NCBI GenBank assembly: GCA_947000775.1 | Contig: CAMQGK010000565.1 | Location: 4,655,001 to 4,719,000 of the forward strand | Length of the DNA: 64,000 nucleotides | From: Pterois miles | Lineage: Eukaryota > Chordata > Actinopteri > Perciformes > Scorpaenidae | Direction: 5' to 3' | In this document: piece by piece, positions 60,104-64,000 of the stretch | Numbering within the stretch: position 1 is the stretch's first letter | Layout of the letters: every line of letters starts with the position of its first letter | Notes under the pieces: generated by a model | Seen by the model: the letters and a program-made list of their open reading frames with translations, nothing else | Database searches by the model: none | What the model was told of the DNA's origin: nothing | Program-made: the position numbers and the translations under genes

Positions 60104-60580
60104 TAGGGATACACCAATCTGACTTTTTCAGTCCCGATACCGATACCTAGGCTTTGGGTATCAGCCGATACCGAGTACTGATCTGATACCAGTGTTTAGT
60201 GAATAAGCTGTATGCCTCACTGTGTGGAAGTCGCTGGGATCATTCTTTTATATGTAAGACAACATCAGGCTTCACTTAAACATTGCTTTCACAACGCTGT
60301 AAAACAAAATGTAACAAATAAATACATAGTAAATAATTCACTAATTCACAGAAACTGTTAAAATAATTAATCGTACACCAGCAACTTGGTAAAATGTTCA
60401 AACTTTACAGGAACCGAAACCTTTTTAATGCAGAATTTAAAATCCCATCATATATAGTATATAGCATATAAACATAGAACTGAATGGAACTGAACAGCCC
60501 CATTTTCGGCAACACCTGATCCAGCTATTTCAGTGAGTATCAGCCTAATATCTGCTCCGGTATTAGTTCGTCCTTCCAAT
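60104..60580 (+). mobile_element. hAT-like element remnant
   Basis: The left end TAGGGATACACCAATCTGAC, followed by CCCGATACCGATACC and TATCAGCCGATACCGAG, is a familiar teleost hAT MITE terminus. Near 60545 the sequence is TATCTGCTCCGGTATTAGTT, probably the right sub-terminal part; the right terminus itself is lost. Confidence 0.5.
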
Positions 60581-60783
60581 AAATGACGATAGTGACATTT
60601 TTGCACAGATTCACTAATTTTCACAGATGTTTTGACGACACGTAATTGAACTACTTATGTGTTCAGTATGTCTTGCTATATTTCTGCTCCAACCAGGTGA
60701 ATCTGTGTGACAGATTTTGTCCTTTCCTTGCCTGGACAGCAATTGTGGAGCAAAAACAATGTTTAGTATTATGCGTTTGATAA

Positions 60784-61074
60784 TAGGGACGCTAACTGCT
60801 AAAAAATTTACACGACAATTGACCCTTGTCAACTGATTATTAACTGTTAACTAACAAGATTAGTACCTTGCATGCAGCAGTGCCAGCTGCAGTATATGAG
60901 CACAACAGATAACTGAGTCCTCAGTTCACCCGTCCAGGAGCAGTAGATAAATGTAAATGTCTCCACAGCATATTGAGGTTAGTTTAGCAGACTGTTAGCT
61001 GTGTTTGCCCAGCGTAACAACAGTGAATGTCCAACAAACTGTGTTTGTGCTATGCTAGCAGCTCTAGCGTTGCA

Positions 61075-61112
<38 letters not shown>

Positions 61113-61443
61113 CGGTGGTGATTGTGGGGTTGTCGGTGGTGTTATAGCTGTGAACGTAGCTGTAGCAGACAGTGTGTGCACAGTTTATTTGTCAGTGAAT
61201 AAATGCTATGAGGCTACAACTCCTCTGCTCACAATAGCAGCCAGCTTCCTGTATCTGTAACTCCAGCTAAGACTCTCTTAAGGTGGACCAACTTTTCTCC
61301 GTAAAGTGACGAGCCGCTCCTCTCTCCTGCGTTTTGCTCATCTTTTTAATTTATGATTAATATTTCTTTTAACCGTTTCAACCAATAGCGTTAATCAGTT
61401 AAAATCCTTAATGTTGGTTAACGGTTAATTATTAACACCCCTA
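60784..61443 (-). mobile_element. Family B element, copy 2, inverted
   Basis: Right end, reversed: TAGGGGTGTTAATAATTAAC then CGTTAACC. Left end TAGGGACGCTAACTG. It shares ACGAGCCGCTCCTCTC-like and CTTAAGGTGGACCAAC-type segments with copy 1 in reverse, and holds a GT microsatellite. It lies in an hmg20a intron. Confidence 0.6.
61076..61111. repeat. (TG)n microsatellite
   Basis: About 18 TG dinucleotides inside the family B element. Confidence 0.97.
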
Positions 61444-61554
61444 TCACTTAAAGCTAGAGATGATAATCTTCAGATTTCCTCTTCAGATATTTTTTTGTAA
61501 TATTTGATGAAATTCTAAATAAATCAAATGCTCTCTAATAAACCTGTCCAATCA

Positions 61555-61900
61555 CTTCATTCAGACCAAATGAAAGCACTGGATGGGCTGCCTGCCTGTG
61601 CGCACTCTGTCCGTGCAATCACTGCACATCACCAGAGTCTTCCACAAGCTGCTAGCTTGACAGCTTTAAGTTCTAACACTAGTTATGTTCGTTGCTTACG
61701 ATTATTATGATCATTTTGGCGAAATGGCTTTGGAGGGAGGCCTGAAGGGACTGTCAGTGTTGCTGACTTGGTGACTTTCTCATTAGATTTAGGGACTTTT
61801 GGAGCTAGTGCTGCTAGCTACTTTCATTGGAAAAAAGTTGGCAACACTGAGATATGGCGCAGGATATTTTTTTTAAAATATAGATTACACTTGCTGGTTT
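61555..61900. repeat. Dispersed repeat with GGCAACACTGA end
   Basis: GGGAGGCCTGAAGGGACTGT then CAGTGTTGCTGAC near 61735 is the reverse of GGCAACACTGACAGCCCTCC then CTTCAGGCCTCC at 12570. This is a second copy of a short dispersed sequence lying in an hmg20a intron. Confidence 0.4.
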
Positions 61901-61970
61901 CTTAACATTACCAACCCTTGCTTTAAGGGAAATGATTGTGAGTGTGGTAGGGCAGGAAAGAGTTACTGAC

Positions 61971-62008
61971 CTCGTGTAGAGCCTCATTGGCTACCTGGTG
62001 CCCAACAT
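61971..62008 (-). CDS. hmg20a: hmg20a internal coding exon (38 bp, partial gene)
   Basis: This 38-bp exon is the most upstream hmg20a exon inside the window. On the minus strand it follows a pyrimidine-rich tract ending TTTCCAG and ends at GAG|GTCAGT. It supplies the last two bases of one codon and then VGHQVANEALHE. With a G from the preceding exon the first residue would be D. The segment sits where human HMG20A has the variable linker between the HMG box and the coiled coil, so it is poorly conserved by itself. The assignment rests on position, splice sites and phase: it ends on a codon boundary and the next exon starts with a complete codon. The exons for the N-terminus and HMG box (DNA binding, nuclear) should lie beyond base 64000; none was recognised between 62009 and 64000. 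Confidence 0.72.
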
Positions 62009-62921
62009 CTGGAAAGGAAGGAAAGAATAAAGAGCACAGCAGATGATTCATGTTTCCTCCGGTGCAGTGTGCCTTAACTACATCGTAAACTGATAGAATG
62101 AATGAAAGTAATCCAAAAAAATCCAATCTTTGCACTCTATATTGCGAATCAACTGAAATGAGGCAAAGCATCTACTTCAGTTGAGCATTTTTGCCAAGGC
62201 AGAGCTGTTTATGACATCAACATTTTTGATATCCAAACTGAGATTTATCCACAGTAACAAAGTAGGAAGACAAAATGTAGACCATGTGTCGTGTGAGCAC
62301 AGTAATGGCTCCTTGGCCTCAAGCTGAACTATAACTCATAACCTGAACTACTGCGAACTCTAATAGTATCCCTTTTCCTTGCCACATTTCCATTGACTGA
62401 GCAAAGCAAATAATGAGTTTTGAGTTTCAACATCAAATAATGGAATATATTCAAATTATGTAATAAAACACTGCAAAAATTAGGATGGGAAATTATTTCC
62501 TAGCCTTGAGACTTTTTTTTTTTTTTTTTAATTATATATACTGGCATTCAGGTTTAAGCAGCAACACATATTGATTTAAAGGAGTTTCCGACCGGGACAA
62601 CTGTCTTCTACATTAAAGCAACTCCACAAGATTAATTTGTAGTTTGGTGCCTTGCTCATGATCATCTAAATCAAAATTCAAAAATCAAAATTGTCAAGCC
62701 AGTTGTTGGGTACATTTAAGGCTAACAATCATATTACAATGGTACTACAAAGTATCAGTTCATGTTAAATCAGTCTGTGCCAAATTTCGGTACCTGAGAA
62801 AACATCTAGGGACAAGTTTGGGAGGGGAGCATTTTATCACGTGGTGCATAAAATGTTCTTAAAAAAATAAAAATAAAAAACCTAGCAAAATGTCCTGAAT
62901 TATTTTTACAAATGAAATAAT

Positions 62922-63632
62922 AAGAGCTGTCAATCGATTAAAATATTTAATTGTGATTAATCGCATACTTATCCATGATTAATTGTGATTAATTGCAAAT
63001 TAATCTGTTCAAAATGTACCTTAAAAGGGAGATTTGTCAAGTATTTAATACTCTTATCACCATTGGAGTGGGCAAATATGTTTGCTTTATGCAAATATAT
63101 GTATACGTACATTTATTATTGGACAAATATTGTCCAGAAACCCTCACAGGTTGCATTTAGCATTAGAAATTTTGCTCAAATCATAACATGGTAAACTGCA
63201 GCCCAACAGGCAACAACAGCTGTCAGCGTGTCAGTGTCCTGACTAGACTATGACTTGTCCTAAATTGCATGTGATTATCATAAAGTGGGCATGTCTGTAA
63301 AGGGGAGACTGGTGGGCACCCACAGAACCTATTTACATTCACATATCTTGAGGTCAGAGGTCAAGGGACCTTTGAAAATGCTAATGCTGATTTTTCCTCG
63401 CCAAAATTTGCCAACTCTGGAGCGTTATTTAACATCCTTTGCGACAAACTAATGTGACATGGTTGGTACCAGTGGCTTCCTCAGGTTTTCTAGTTTCGTA
63501 TGATGCCAGTATCTTCACTCTAGCTTTAAAACTGAACCTGCTACAACCTCTGAAATATCAACTACGTTAATGCATTAAAAAATTAAAACAAATTTGCCTT
63601 AATGTGGTATTATCGCATTAACTTTGACAGAC
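62922..63632 (-). mobile_element. Family A element, copy in opposite orientation
   Basis: It begins AGAGCTGTCAATCGATTAAA and ends AACTTTGACAGAC. AGTGGGCATGTCTGTAAAGG, TCCTCGCCAAAATTTG and ACTTTATGCAAATATATG-like blocks match copies 1 and 2 in reverse. It lies in the hmg20a intron upstream of the 38-bp exon. Confidence 0.65.
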
Positions 63633-64000
63633 ATAAAAATTACATCTATTTTTATTACAGAGAGAGTATAGTACTGAGAAAAGGTACTGTTGGGTACTGG
63701 TGCTGAATTCTAGGTACCGGAACCAGTATTGGTTCAAAGGTGAAGAGTACCCAACTCTAATTCCTATATTTATCAATTTCTGAATATTAATCTTAACAGG
63801 AAAACAGACACACAACCACATAATGCAACTGACTACTTGCTGCATCGTCTGAGCAGAAATCGTCGACCAAATACCTGATTTATCTAGATGTCATCAGACA
63901 TATGATGTATTTGAGTTGTCAACTGCTTTCTAAGCAGCAGTGCCTCAAAATGTTGGTGGGCTAACTGTTATGACTGGCTAGCTTCAGTGGTTGATGCCGT

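Overview
The window is vertebrate nuclear DNA, most likely from a percomorph teleost. The evidence is long AT-rich non-coding stretches, one spliced vertebrate gene with short GT-AG exons, and a dense mixture of teleost-type interspersed repeats (tRNA-derived SINEs, hAT-like MITEs, a Tc1-like element, LINE fragments) and long microsatellites. There is no bacterial-style gene organisation; almost every open frame is chance or lies in a repeat.

Right part (about 54.9-64 kb): the 3' half of hmg20a on the minus strand. Four coding exons join in phase: 62008-61971, 59427-59352, 59059-58844 and 55826-55694. They encode the linker, the long coiled coil and the conserved C-terminus of this LSD1/CoREST-associated HMG-box protein. 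The HMG-box exons and promoter lie beyond the right edge. A minus-strand AATAAA at 54942-54947 followed by GT-rich sequence is the likely 3' end.

Middle (46.3-47.05 kb): a CpG-rich block about 8 kb downstream of hmg20a looks like a promoter with an untranslated first exon on the minus strand, ending in an AAAG|GTAAGG donor at 46765. If so, most or all of 1-46764 is the first intron of an unidentified gene. I found no coding exon there.

The rest is repeats. The more informative ones are: a Tc1-like element with about 270-bp inverted ends (18.2-19.8 kb); an 18-unit 42-bp minisatellite with a 253-bp higher-order period inside a hAT-like remnant (25.1-26.2 kb); a 206-bp fold-back insertion with a 13-bp target duplication (40.4 kb); a hAT-type MITE with a perfect 8-bp target duplication (43.7 kb); a nest of a MITE, a SINE and a second MITE (44.6-46.0 kb) in which the SINE looks corrupted by sequencing or assembly; and a LINE reverse-transcriptase fragment still open for about 240 codons (53.0-53.8 kb).

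I found no convincing new gene system. The best leads are the fold-back insertion, the corrupted SINE, the minisatellite and the unidentified CpG promoter.
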